Source of the DNA: Bacillus inaquosorum KCTC 13429
GTDB lineage: Bacteria; Bacillota; Bacilli; Bacillales; Bacillaceae
NCBI RefSeq assembly: GCF_000332645.1
Contig: NZ_AMXN01000010.1
Location: 62,001-126,000 of the forward strand
Direction of reading: 5' to 3'
Length of the DNA: 64,000 nucleotides
Translations under genes and position numbers: made by a program
The notes under the pieces: generated by a model
What the model was told of the DNA's origin: nothing
The model's database searches: none
The model's input: only the letters and a program-made list of their open reading frames with translations
Part shown: in pieces, positions 39,903 through 48,510 of the stretch
Numbering within the stretch: position 1 is the stretch's first letter
How the letters are laid out: the number at the start of each line of letters is the position of its first letter

Positions 39903-41255
39903 TTATAGGTCTTTATATATAGGTTCGGCATTTTTTAGTTTTTCAACCTTTTCTTCCGATCCGTCTTTAGCATTAATATACATCCTGAATGTGTCGTTTT
40001 CAATGGTTCCGAGCATTTCATAGCACAACACTTCTTGCCCAACTTCATTTGTAATCAAAGCGAGCCTTGTTTCCCTCACTTGTACATTTTTATTTAATTT
40101 GGATTTTGCTTCTTCTTCAGTAATGGCTGGCTTAGCTATGTTTCTTTTTCTGTGGGATGTTAGGAAGTCTCTTGCTGAAAAGCCGACAACCTCACCGTCG
40201 TCCAAGGCTACTTTCATGCGAATCGCTTCTGGGTACATCCGGACTTTATTTTCAACAGGAACATATGAAAATACGCCGATTTTATCATATTGGGCACTTT
40301 CATCAATTTCCAAATCATCTGTTTCAAATCCGTTTTTCTTTAAAAAGGCGAGCGCGCGGTTCGATCCGTCATTCAAACTGATTTTCTGATTTTTCACTTC
40401 TCTGTTTTGGATCAAATATACCGGATGCCCGCCCTTTTTCGTAATATCCATATAAATCGCTGCTTTATGGTCTGGGTCTTTCATGCTGATGCTATATACG
40501 TCGCGATTTGTTTTTTTCCCGCTCTTTACCACTTTAATTGAATAATTATCATCCGGGGCAAATCGCTCAGCAATTTGTTTTGCTTCCTGTTCGGAAATTT
40601 GTTTTCCTTTCAGATGGCCGAAGCCTTTCTCTTCTTTTTTTGTGCTTGTGAAACTCGGGCCTAGATCAGTTCCAGTGGAAAATGCACCGACATTTTTTTC
40701 GACAGTTTTAAAGCTGTTGATAATCGTATTATCACTTTGTTTTTCGTCAGAAGCCAGCGCCATCTCTACGTCCATCCAGCGAAGGTTTTTGCTCATGACA
40801 AGGTGCTGAACATGACGCAGTTCATTTTGTATATCTTCGGATTGCTGATATAGCTTATTTAGTGAAGTATACTCTTTTTTATCAAGCGGCTTTTGGTCCA
40901 AATCTCTGACTGACGTTTTATAACTGAAATCGCCGATCTTTGATAATAGCTCTTCTGTTTTGTTAAACGGCATTAATGTAAGCGGCAGCTGACTGACACT
41001 GTTATGTGCTTCAGATGTAATCCTCCACACATCTACCAATGCAGGTGACAGCGATTTTTGGCTGTTCATAGCAAGTGTTGTTCCGATTTTATCATGAAGC
41101 TGATCCATCTGATAGGTAAGTTCATGAAACGCCCGCTGATAGTTATTTTCAGCATGAAGAAGAACTGCGTCTTTTTCCTGGTGCTCTTTGTATCCCCAGT
41201 AGCTTGTACCGACAATTGCAATACCGAGCACGGCGATTAAAATTCCTCTGATCAT
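39903..41255 (-). CDS. ypeB: YpeB, germination protein, partner of SleB
   Basis: A 450-residue protein with an uncleaved N-terminal anchor (IRGILIAVLGIAIVGTSYWGY) and an extracellular part of helical N-terminal region plus C-terminal PepSY-type repeats (for example KLNKNVQVRETRLALITNEVG near residue 390). In B. subtilis YpeB and the lytic enzyme SleB stabilise each other in the spore inner membrane and act in cortex breakdown during germination. It lies 35 bases after sleB in one operon, as always for this pair. It itself has no hydrolase motif. Confidence 0.95.
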   Translation of the reverse strand: MIRGILIAVLGIAIVGTSYWGYKEHQEKDAVLLHAENNYQRAFHELTYQMDQLHDKIGTTLAMNSQKSLSPALVDVWRITSEAHNSVSQLPLTLMPFNKTEELLSKIGDFSYKTSVRDLDQKPLDKKEYTSLNKLYQQSEDIQNELRHVQHLVMSKNLRWMDVEMALASDEKQSDNTIINSFKTVEKNVGAFSTGTDLGPSFTSTKKEEKGFGHLKGKQISEQEAKQIAERFAPDDNYSIKVVKSGKKTNRDVYSISMKDPDHKAAIYMDITKKGGHPVYLIQNREVKNQKISLNDGSNRALAFLKKNGFETDDLEIDESAQYDKIGVFSYVPVENKVRMYPEAIRMKVALDDGEVVGFSARDFLTSHRKRNIAKPAITEEEAKSKLNKNVQVRETRLALITNEVGQEVLCYEMLGTIENDTFRMYINAKDGSEEKVEKLKNAEPIYKDL

Positions 41256-41290
41256 TTATCACACCTCTTTTTATGCTTTCTCATGTCCTG

Positions 41291-42202
41291 CTACTCACAG
41301 AAAATGTGTTTACCGATTCTTTTAATCTGCGGACGCCCCCAAATCCACGGACTTGTAGCTGTATCCGGGTTAAAGTAGTACAGCGCTTCCTCTGATGGGT
41401 CCCAGCCATTGATCGCATCCAATACTGCTTCTCGGGCCGTTTCATTAGGCTGCATGTAAATTTGCCCGTCGGCTACTGCTGTGAAGGCAAGCGGCTCAAA
41501 AATAACCCCGGCCACAGAATTCGGAAATAACGGGCTGTTCAATCGGTTCAAAATGACTGCTGCAATGGCAACCTGCCCCTCGTACGGCTCGCCCCGGGCT
41601 TCGCCATAAACTGCCTGAGAAAGCAGCCTGATATCATTGTTGGAAAATCCGCCAGGCATGTTGGCAGCGACCGCATCCTGTTTTCTTGCTTTTGCAGGTG
41701 TATTGTTTTGCTGTTTATTCGCTTTAGGCTGCTGCGTTGTTTTTTCCGCAGGCTGTTTCTGCCGCGCCTCTGCTTGCTGTCTTGCTTTTTGTGTTGCTGC
41801 TTTTGATGGTTTCGTCTGGTATTTCAGCGGAATTTTTCCGTAATGCGTGAATGTATTCCCTTTTTGAAGCTGCTGCATGACATATTCACGATAGTATTTA
41901 GATTTAGATATTAGGGTTTGCTTTGTTTTAGCTCCGACAAGGCCGTCAACCTCTTTTAACCCGAATTGATCCTGAAAATTTCGAACTGCCCAGTACGTTC
42001 CCCATCCATAAACCCCGTCAATTTTTCCGTTATAGTATCCATTGTATTGAAGGCGCGCCTGGAGTTCGACCACATCGTCTCCTGTTGCCCCTCTTTGAAT
42101 GACCTGATTCGAAAAGGCAGCGATGGTTTCAGTATTGATAAACGTCGTTATTGTAAAGGAAAAAAGGATGAGACATGCCATAATCGATCCTTTGGACTTC
42201 AT
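41291..42202 (-). CDS. sleB: SleB, spore cortex-lytic enzyme
   Basis: A 303-residue secreted enzyme. A signal peptide (to about residue 28) precedes a peptidoglycan-binding domain (VIQRGATGDDVVELQARLQYNGYYNGKIDGVYG, residues ~32-95), a Lys/Gln-rich linker (~130-175) and the C-terminal hydrolase domain with the catalytic Glu in QAVYGEARGEPYEGQVAIAAVILNRL near residue 195 and an ending WGRPQIKRIGKHIFCE. It is a lytic transglycosylase acting on the muramic-delta-lactam-containing cortex. ATG 42202, ten bases after GGAGG, is preferred to a TTG three codons upstream. A forespore-type promoter candidate precedes it. Confidence 0.96.
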   Translation of the reverse strand: MKSKGSIMACLILFSFTITTFINTETIAAFSNQVIQRGATGDDVVELQARLQYNGYYNGKIDGVYGWGTYWAVRNFQDQFGLKEVDGLVGAKTKQTLISKSKYYREYVMQQLQKGNTFTHYGKIPLKYQTKPSKAATQKARQQAEARQKQPAEKTTQQPKANKQQNNTPAKARKQDAVAANMPGGFSNNDIRLLSQAVYGEARGEPYEGQVAIAAVILNRLNSPLFPNSVAGVIFEPLAFTAVADGQIYMQPNETAREAVLDAINGWDPSEEALYYFNPDTATSPWIWGRPQIKRIGKHIFCE

Positions 42203-42242
42203 CTTTTTCAAGCCTCCTACAGCAAATTTTTAAGTGTAATCG

Positions 42243-42271
42243 TATTTTCTGTAACGAGGTTATTTTTATAC
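42243..42271 (-). promoter_or_regulatory. Forespore (SigG-like) promoter candidate of sleB
   Basis: Minus strand GTATA (42267-42271), 17-base spacer, GAAAATA (42243-42249). SleB is known to be made in the forespore under SigG; the -35 fits, the -10 only partly. Confidence 0.45.
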
Positions 42272-42326
42272 ACTCTTTCCTTGTTATCCCTCAAAACATA
42301 AAATCTCATTTGATAAATCGGCACAT

Positions 42327-42355
42327 AAAAAAGCCGCACGGTTTCTGTGCGGCTT
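42327..42355 (-). terminator. Terminator of prsW
   Basis: AAGCCGCAC/GTGCGGCTT stem with a T run on the minus strand, directly after the prsW stop. Confidence 0.87.
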
Positions 42356-43012
42356 CTATATTTGCATCATATTGACGGAACGGGCTTTTTTCGCTTTGCG
42401 TAAACCAAACCACCATAAAAATAACATAAATGGAAGCATATAATAAATCCAATTGCTGAGTGCTGTGAGGATAAAATCATACGATCCATGCAAAAGTGAC
42501 GGGACTGCTAAAGAAAGAATAAGCCACTTCACACGCGTCTTATCAGCGGAAAAACGGGCTTTCCCAAGGTAAAATCCCATAATAACGCCTATCAAGGCAT
42601 GGCATGAAACGGGCAGCAGCGCCCTGACGAACGCATGCTCCACGCCGTGACCGATTAAGTATAGAATATTTTCGAGGGTTGCAAAACCGAGCGATACACT
42701 GGCCCCGTACACAATCCCGTCATAATGCTCATCAAAGTGGGCATGCGGGTAAACACTGACCATCAAAATAAACCATTTTAATGATTCCTCCAAAAACCCC
42801 GAAGATAAAAAAGAAACGAAAAAGCTTCCGCCTCCCACATTCTCTTTTTCAAGCACGTACTGGATAAACATCGTGGGAAATACAAGAACAACCCCTAGAA
42901 AAAACGACCGAAGCACCATATGTACAGGTTCATTATCATACTGATCTTTTAAATAAAAATAACTTAACAGCGCGATGCCAGGGGCAATTCCTGCAGAGAT
43001 GATTGCAAACAT
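42356..43012 (-). CDS. prsW: PrsW, site-1 protease for RsiW (releases SigW)
   Basis: A 218-residue polytopic membrane protease with about six to seven segments. The diagnostic glutamates are in [15 protein letters not shown] near residue 72, with [24 protein letters not shown] and [18 protein letters not shown] as further family blocks. It makes the first cut in the anti-sigma factor RsiW in response to envelope stress such as antimicrobial peptides, allowing SigW-dependent transcription. It is a monocistronic gene here between ypdA and sleB. Confidence 0.95.
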   Translation of the reverse strand: MFAIISAGIAPGIALLSYFYLKDQYDNEPVHMVLRSFFLGVVLVFPTMFIQYVLEKENVGGGSFFVSFLSSGFLEESLKWFILMVSVYPHAHFDEHYDGIVYGASVSLGFATLENILYLIGHGVEHAFVRALLPVSCHALIGVIMGFYLGKARFSADKTRVKWLILSLAVPSLLHGSYDFILTALSNWIYYMLPFMLFLWWFGLRKAKKARSVNMMQI

Positions 43013-43093
43013 CAGGCAACCTCTTTCCTTTATATTCCTAAGTCTATCCTACCATGTTGTTTATGATTTTACATCTGTCTACACTTAAAAAAA

Positions 43094-43124
43094 CAAAAAG
43101 AGCATACGAATTCATCATATGCTC
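43094..43124 (-). terminator. Terminator of ypdA
   Basis: GAGCATA/TATGCTC stem (43100-43106/43118-43124) with a TTTTTGTTTTTTT tail on the minus strand. Confidence 0.75.
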
Positions 43125-43131
43125 CCTTTCT

Positions 43132-44106
43132 TTAATGATTTTCTCTTTTTGCGATTTCCTCTGCGATATGTCCTCCATGAAACCTGCCGTTTTCAATAAA
43201 TATTTCATTTGCATTGTTCCCCGCAGCAATAACCCCGGCAATAAAAATACCTTCAACGTTTGTTTCCATCGTTTCTTCATTGAAAAACGGACGTCCTGTT
43301 TCTTTATCAATTTCAACACCCATTTTTTCAAGGAATTGATGGTCGGGATGATAGCCTGTCATGGCAAATACAAAATCATTTTTAATGGTGATGATTTCCT
43401 TCTCGCCGGAGCGGAATACAACTTCATCCTCGGTGATTTTTTCTACACAAGCGCCAAATTCCATACGGATTGTTCCGTTTCTGACTAGCGATTCAAACTC
43501 AGGCAGAATCCAAGGCTTAATGCTTGGCGAATACTCATTGCCCCTGTATAAAACTGTGACACGCGCTCCAGATTTCACGAGTTCAAGCGCAGCGTCTACA
43601 CTTGAGTTTTTCCCGCCGATGACGACGACATCTTTGTCAAAGTACGGATGGCCTTCTTTAAAATAATGGAATACTTTCGGCAAATCCTCACCGGGTACGT
43701 TCATATAGTTTGGATGATCATAATAGCCTGTTGCAATAATACAATATGGTGTCGTGTAAGTTCCTTTTGACGTCTCTATCACGAATGTATTGTTTTCCGC
43801 CTTCGTCACTTTATGAACCATTTCAAACGCATTTACACGGATGTTTTTCCGCTTGACCACTTCCCGGTAATACGACAAAGCCTGAATTCTGACAGGCTTT
43901 CTGTTTTCCGTAATAAATGCCACGTCTCCGATTTCAAGCTTTTCACTTGAGCTGAAAAAGGTTTGATGCGTCGGGTAATTGTAAATGCTGTTAACGACAT
44001 TGCCTTTTTCGATGACGAGGGCATCAATGCCAATTTGTTTTAGGTGAATGGCAGCAGATAATCCGCAAGGTCCTCCACCTATAATTATTGCTTTTTCTTG
44101 AATCAT
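43132..44106 (-). CDS. ypdA: YpdA, bacillithiol-disulfide reductase
   Basis: A 324-residue FAD-dependent pyridine nucleotide-disulfide oxidoreductase relative that uses NADPH to reduce bacillithiol disulfide. The FAD-binding loop IIIGGGPCGLSAAIHLKQIG is at residues ~7-26, with the conserved Cys in GGGPCG used in the family mechanism; the NADPH loop VVVIGGKNSSVDAALELV is near residue 165 and AGVIAAGN... near residue 290. It connects functionally to bshA/bshB1 at the start of the window. ATG 44106 gives family length; an upstream in-frame ATG is rejected. Confidence 0.94.
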   Translation of the reverse strand: MIQEKAIIIGGGPCGLSAAIHLKQIGIDALVIEKGNVVNSIYNYPTHQTFFSSSEKLEIGDVAFITENRKPVRIQALSYYREVVKRKNIRVNAFEMVHKVTKAENNTFVIETSKGTYTTPYCIIATGYYDHPNYMNVPGEDLPKVFHYFKEGHPYFDKDVVVIGGKNSSVDAALELVKSGARVTVLYRGNEYSPSIKPWILPEFESLVRNGTIRMEFGACVEKITEDEVVFRSGEKEIITIKNDFVFAMTGYHPDHQFLEKMGVEIDKETGRPFFNEETMETNVEGIFIAGVIAAGNNANEIFIENGRFHGGHIAEEIAKRENH

Positions 44107-44157
44107 TTCCGTCAACTCCTGCGATTGGCATTTCATCATATTTTTCTATTTCCGAAT

Positions 44158-44192
44158 AAAAAAATCTCCTATTTTATCATAGGAGATTTTTT
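44158..44192 (-). terminator. Terminator of gudB
   Basis: AAAAATCTCCTA/TAGGAGATTTTT stem, perfect, with T run on the minus strand. Confidence 0.85.
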
Positions 44193-44213
44193 ATTTTTAT
44201 GCAAATCATCAAC

Positions 44214-45488
44214 TTATATCCAGCCTCTAAAACGCGAAGCTTCAGCCATTTTGCGAACGCCGACCATATAAGCAGCGAGTCTCATGTCAATTCTTCGGTT
44301 TTTAGCCATTTCATAAATATTGTTAAATGATTTGACCATCATTTTTTCTAATTTTTCTTCTACCTCTTCTTCACTCCAGTAGAAGCCTTGGTTATTCTGA
44401 ACCCACTCAAAATAAGAAACCGTTACGCCGCCGGCACTTGCCAGCACATCTGGTACAAGCAGAATGTCCCGGTCTGAAAGAATTTTTGTTCCTTCAAGTG
44501 TCGTTGGCCCGTTTGCCGCTTCAACGACAATTTCAGCCCGGATATTATGGGCATTTTCTTCAGTAATTTGATTTTCAATCGCAGCAGGAACGAGGATATC
44601 ACAATCCAGCTCCAGCAGCTCTTGGTTCGTAATGGTATCGTTGAAAAGCTTTGTTACGGTACCGAAGCTGTCGCGGCGATCGAGTAAGTAATCGATATCG
44701 AGTCCTTCTGGATCGTAAAGTCCGCCATATGCATCTGAGATGCCGACAACCTTTGCCCCTGCATCGTGCATAAATTTCGACAAATAGCTTCCCGCGTTTC
44801 CGAAGCCTTGGACAACGACACGCGCACCTTTAATATCGATGCCTTTTTTCTTAGCCGCTTCTTTAATACAGATGGTTACACCCTTTGCTGTCGCAGATTC
44901 TCTCCCGTGAGATCCGCCAAGCACAAGCGGCTTGCCTGTAATAAATCCAGGCGAATTAAATTCATCAATTCTTGAATACTCATCCATCATCCAAGCCATG
45001 ATTTGTGAGTTTGTAAATACATCCGGCGCCGGCACGTCTTTCGTCGGACCGACAATTTGGCTGATTGCTCTGACATACCCTCTGCTCAGACGCTCCAGCT
45101 CTCTAAACGACATATCCCTTGGATCACAAACAATTCCGCCTTTACCACCGCCATATGGAAGATCAATTATGCCGCATTTTAAACTCATCCAAATAGAAAG
45201 CGCCTTCACCTCTTTTTCTGTTACGTTCGGGTGAAAACGTATCCCGCCTTTCGTCGGACCGACAGAGTCATTGTGCTGCGCACGATAACCTGTGAAAATT
45301 TTTACTGAACCGTCGTCCATACGAACAGGTATTTTTACCGTTAATAATCTCATCGGCTCCTTTAACAGTTCGTATACTTCTTCAGGATATCCCAATTTCT
45401 CCAGAGCCTTATGTATTACGGTTTGGGTTGATTTTAATACATCAAGTTTGTCCTCTTCTGTATGACCGGTGTTTCGATCGGCTGCCAT
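44214..45488 (-). CDS. gudB: GudB, NAD-dependent glutamate dehydrogenase (intact, active-type allele)
   Basis: A 424-residue catabolic glutamate dehydrogenase, oxidising glutamate to 2-oxoglutarate and ammonium. The substrate site with its catalytic Lys is in GGIRFHPNVTEKEVKALSIWMSLKCGIIDLPYGGGKGGIVCDP (near residues 80-122) and the NAD loop is GFGNAGSYLSKFMHDAG near residue 227. In B. subtilis 168 a 9-bp direct repeat adds three residues in this region and inactivates the enzyme (cryptic gudB); here the sequence reads EKEVKALSIW without the duplication, the length of active GudB. Terminator follows; a promoter candidate is at 45542-45570. Confidence 0.97.
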   Translation of the reverse strand: MAADRNTGHTEEDKLDVLKSTQTVIHKALEKLGYPEEVYELLKEPMRLLTVKIPVRMDDGSVKIFTGYRAQHNDSVGPTKGGIRFHPNVTEKEVKALSIWMSLKCGIIDLPYGGGKGGIVCDPRDMSFRELERLSRGYVRAISQIVGPTKDVPAPDVFTNSQIMAWMMDEYSRIDEFNSPGFITGKPLVLGGSHGRESATAKGVTICIKEAAKKKGIDIKGARVVVQGFGNAGSYLSKFMHDAGAKVVGISDAYGGLYDPEGLDIDYLLDRRDSFGTVTKLFNDTITNQELLELDCDILVPAAIENQITEENAHNIRAEIVVEAANGPTTLEGTKILSDRDILLVPDVLASAGGVTVSYFEWVQNNQGFYWSEEEVEEKLEKMMVKSFNNIYEMAKNRRIDMRLAAYMVGVRKMAEASRFRGWI

Positions 45489-45541
45489 TTGAGTTAACCT
45501 CCTAGAATCTTCTGTTTCTCACATGCTCCCTTTCAGAGAAT

Positions 45542-45570
45542 AGTATACACCTTCATATGATCTGTGCATA
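45542..45570 (-). promoter_or_regulatory. gudB promoter candidate
   Basis: Minus strand TATGCA (45565-45570), 17-base spacer, TATACT (45542-45547). The -10 is good, the -35 poor. Confidence 0.45.
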
Positions 45571-45604
45571 GAATAAACGTTATGTTTTTCCATGTTTTTT
45601 AACG

Positions 45605-45635
45605 AAAAAAAACTGCTGTGAAATCAGCAGTTTTT
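45605..45635 (-). terminator. Terminator of ypbH
   Basis: AAAAACTGCTG/CAGCAGTTTTT stem with T run on the minus strand. Confidence 0.87.
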
Positions 45636-45644
45636 CGTGCGTTC

Positions 45645-46229
45645 TTATGAAAAATGAGTCTGTATCGTCTCGACGGCATTACCGTCCATAATGAGCTTAC
45701 CATACTCTTGCAAGCGATAAATCGTTAAAGTTGTCGGATTGCCGTATTCAGCAAGAACCGCCACAACCCCCTCAGCCGTATGTGATCCCAGGTCTTCAAG
45801 GCTTAAAAAGTACTGTCCGTCATAGTGGTAGACAGTTCCCCCTGTGATACCGATTCGCTGTAAGCTTTCTGAAAGCTGAATGATATCTTCAAAGGAATGG
45901 AATTGATAAATGATGTCCGCGCTTTCATCAAGCTTGACTTGCATTTCGATGTAATCATCATCATACTCATCGTCTTCTGAATCGGCGTCTTGGTTCTTTG
46001 TTACGATCACTACCATCCCTTGTGCTTGGAGAGAATACACTTCCACTGCAATCGGTCCATTCGCTTCAAAGCCGAGCTCTGTATTAGCTTCATTCATCAT
46101 ATCTTTAAATAACTGGTGGACTTTAAATGAGTCCTTCCAGAGGTCTTCTTTTGTCAATCCCCGGTCTGTCAAATCATCGAGGGTTAAAAAGATTTTGATC
46201 TTATTATAATTCAGACGCTCAAGCCGCAT
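45645..46229 (-). CDS. ypbH: YpbH (MecB), MecA-paralogue adaptor of ClpC
   Basis: A 194-residue adaptor protein of the MecA family. The N-terminal MRLERLNYNKIKIFLTLDDLTDRGLTKEDLW domain binds substrates, a very acidic linker (DADSEDDEYDDDYIEM) is in the middle, and the C-terminal domain (QFHSFEDIIQLSESLQRIG) binds ClpC in the family. MecA targets ComK for degradation; YpbH is related and has weaker, partly different effects on competence and sporulation. ATG 46229 gives the family length; the longer frame is rejected. Monocistronic. Confidence 0.93.
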   Translation of the reverse strand: MRLERLNYNKIKIFLTLDDLTDRGLTKEDLWKDSFKVHQLFKDMMNEANTELGFEANGPIAVEVYSLQAQGMVVIVTKNQDADSEDDEYDDDYIEMQVKLDESADIIYQFHSFEDIIQLSESLQRIGITGGTVYHYDGQYFLSLEDLGSHTAEGVVAVLAEYGNPTTLTIYRLQEYGKLIMDGNAVETIQTHFS

Positions 46230-46387
46230 AACGTTCCCTCCTGCCTCTACTTGCACACAAATCATATAACACATTATATGAGATGATGAGTCATAGGTTC
46301 TTAATTGTTATCAGTTTACACTGAGTTCACTAGTAAGACAAGCACAATGCAGTTTTTATTGCCTTATGGATTTTTGCTTTTGAGAAG

Positions 46388-47167
46388 TTATTCTGGCGCG
46401 CAAAGAGTCACAATGTGCGTTTCCGGCTCAGCACCTAAACGAAGAGGCACTTTTGTTGTGCCATATCCATTGCTGATCAGGTACGCCGCATTTTTAATCA
46501 TGCCTGTTTTTCCAAGTTCATACGGGCCGAATTTTCCAAACCTGATCTGACCGCCATGGGTATGTCCGCTGAATATCGCATCAATACCATCAGCTTCATT
46601 GATTTGTTCATGGATCTCCGGGTTATGGCAAACCAGAATATTCAGCTGGCTTTTATCGAGTTCTTTAATGGCTTCCTCATAATGATCCATTTCCATCCTG
46701 ATATCATCAACTCCGGCAATGCCTATCGTATGGCCTTTGTACGAAAACGGAACTGACTCATTCCTCAGAGTGATGACACCATGCACTTTGAATATAGAAT
46801 ACAGTTCATGCTGCCTGACTTCATAATCATTATTCCCCCACACAAATACGACAGGGACCCCGATAGCCGCGAGCCTTTTGATGTTTTCCTCGATTCTCGT
46901 ACTAGACACTCCGCCCTCAGCTAAATCACCGCCGATGATAACAAGGTGAGGGGCATGGCTTCGCGCTTTTTCTAAAAGATCTTGATCGATGAGACGCTTG
47001 TGAATGTCTGAAATAAAAAAGATTGTAAGAGGCGGCTTGCCCTTCATTTTTGATAAAGGAAATGTATGTGTTTTCAGATGGTTGCCTTTTGCTGTTGAGT
47101 ACATTTTTGCCGTCATTGCCGCTGCCGCCACAGTTAGCACTCCGGCAATTTTCACTGATAGCTTCAT
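46388..47167 (-). CDS. ypbG: YpbG, membrane-anchored metallophosphoesterase
   Basis: A 259-residue calcineurin-like phosphoesterase. Metal motifs are all present: ISDIHK (Asp-x-His, near residue 53), GGDLAEGG, WGNNDYE, CHNPEI, and SGHTHGGQ near residue 207. The first ~22 residues (KIAGVLTVAAAAMTAKMYS) are a membrane anchor, so the catalytic domain is probably outside the membrane. The family has diverse substrates and the substrate is unknown. It is followed by a short gap to ypbH and preceded by ypbF, with 83 bases between. Confidence 0.9.
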   Translation of the reverse strand: MKLSVKIAGVLTVAAAAMTAKMYSTAKGNHLKTHTFPLSKMKGKPPLTIFFISDIHKRLIDQDLLEKARSHAPHLVIIGGDLAEGGVSSTRIEENIKRLAAIGVPVVFVWGNNDYEVRQHELYSIFKVHGVITLRNESVPFSYKGHTIGIAGVDDIRMEMDHYEEAIKELDKSQLNILVCHNPEIHEQINEADGIDAIFSGHTHGGQIRFGKFGPYELGKTGMIKNAAYLISNGYGTTKVPLRLGAEPETHIVTLCAPE

Positions 47168-47250
47168 AAAAACTCTCCATTCTTTTAGAACTTATCAATA
47201 AGACGGACAATAAAAAAAGACGTTTCTATCGTTTGAGAAAACGCCCCATT

Positions 47251-47694
47251 TTATTTACTTTCAAAATATAGATTTATGTCATATTTGTGCTTCATCATTT
47301 GAAAGACAGACTCTCTCGCCTTCCATTTATCCGGCTGCGGCCAAAGGTCAGTGCTTTTCTGAATAATTTCGCATCTCAGTTTATGGAAATCACCCTCAGC
47401 TTTTTCTTCCTTTTTCTTAAAATAATATGAAGTGCAGTATGCAAAAGCGGTTGCCATCATCCAAAATAAATAAAAAGTATGGCTAAGCATTTCTTGAAGA
47501 ACGAGCTGAGGCGCCGGGCTTTTGATCATGATCATCAGACATAATAAACCCAGGCAAATGAGTGAAGTCCATCGCCACCTGCGGCACTGTGCTGCATAAT
47601 TTTCAAATTTTCGTTTTCGTTTCACCAGTGCTTGGAGCATCTGTTTGGTCGGCGCGTCTGTAAACTGATCCAGCTGATTCCATAAAGATTCCAT
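47251..47694 (-). CDS. ypbF: YpbF, membrane protein (DUF2663)
   Basis: A 147-residue protein with a basic N-terminal helix (MESLWNQLDQFTDAPTKQMLQ), two membrane segments (WTSLICLGLLCLMIMIK and FYLFWMMATAFAYCTSYYF) and a long charged C-terminal tail. It matches DUF2663, a family restricted to Bacilli. The function is unknown. ATG 47694 follows AAGGTG; a GTG three codons upstream is possible. It follows ypbE by 63 bases. Confidence 0.8.
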   Translation of the reverse strand: MESLWNQLDQFTDAPTKQMLQALVKRKRKFENYAAQCRRWRWTSLICLGLLCLMIMIKSPAPQLVLQEMLSHTFYLFWMMATAFAYCTSYYFKKKEEKAEGDFHKLRCEIIQKSTDLWPQPDKWKARESVFQMMKHKYDINLYFESK

Positions 47695-47757
47695 ACGCTT
47701 CACACCTTGTCCATTTTCATTGCTACAATATATGTGTGTAAAATAAAAAAATGCCCT

Positions 47758-48510
47758 TTAATCCACCAAGGGGATGTCCAATACTTGTCCGGTGTAGACA
47801 TCATTTCCATTTAGATGGTTATACGCACGAATTTTTTCTTCTCCTGACCTGCTTTTATAATACTTCATGGAAATGCGGTACAGCGTTTCTTTCTTCTGGA
47901 CGGTGTGCTTGACAACGCGTTTCGGCTCGGGTTGAACTGGTTCAGCCGGCTGTTGTTCTTGCCGGGCTGCTGTTTGTTGAGAAGAGGAAGCAGCCGCGGC
48001 GGTTGCTTCCTCCTTATTTGCTGAGTCTTCTTTTTCCGCTACAGCAGGCTGTTTCTGATCAGTTGTTGTTTTTGCCGGCTCTTTTGCCCTTGTATCCTCA
48101 GACTTTTTTTTTGACTCTTGCTGCAGTGCAGTCTCTTTGGTCTCTTTGGTCACTTTGGTGTCTTCGTTATCTTTTTTATCCGCTGATTTCGGCACAACCT
48201 CATATTTGCTTTGGCTGCTGTCGATAAAAACATCTTCATAATCATCATGATTATCCGGGTGGCTTTTGAGATAAAATAAGGTCACTAAAACGATAACCGG
48301 CACAAATACAAATAATACAGCGAGTACAGTGAATAATGGCGTTTTTGTTTTGCCTTGCTTTTTTTTCTGTTCTTTTTGATTTTTTACAGATTGTCTTGTC
48401 GGAAGGCTTTCTCCATCATCATCAACATAATCGTCCGCCAATGCGGCGGCGTTTTGATCTTCATAAAGATTCTGGGCTTTTCTTCTCTCTACTCTCGACA
48501 TGTTCGTCAT
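47758..48510 (-). CDS. ypbE: YpbE, single-pass membrane protein with extracellular LysM domain
   Basis: A 250-residue protein. The N-terminal ~50 residues are charged and cytosolic, one membrane segment (TPLFTVLAVLFVFVPVIVLVTLFYL, ~56-80) follows, then a long low-complexity linker rich in Lys, Glu, Thr, Gln and Ala (residues ~100-195), and a C-terminal LysM domain (VKKETLYRISMKYYKSRSGEEKIRAYNHLNG, residues ~205-248) that should bind peptidoglycan. The topology suggests anchoring to the cell wall; function unknown. ATG 48510 with AGGAGG before it; the start overlaps the end of ypbD by 50 bases. Confidence 0.88.
   Translation of the reverse strand: MTNMSRVERRKAQNLYEDQNAAALADDYVDDDGESLPTRQSVKNQKEQKKKQGKTKTPLFTVLAVLFVFVPVIVLVTLFYLKSHPDNHDDYEDVFIDSSQSKYEVVPKSADKKDNEDTKVTKETKETALQQESKKKSEDTRAKEPAKTTTDQKQPAVAEKEDSANKEEATAAAASSSQQTAARQEQQPAEPVQPEPKRVVKHTVQKKETLYRISMKYYKSRSGEEKIRAYNHLNGNDVYTGQVLDIPLVD

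Noticed and set aside
47758-48510. Lys/Glu/Thr-rich part of ypbE as a tandem repeat
   Set aside because: It is a low-complexity linker without a regular period; a short near-repeat (VTKETKE) is not enough to call a repeat.
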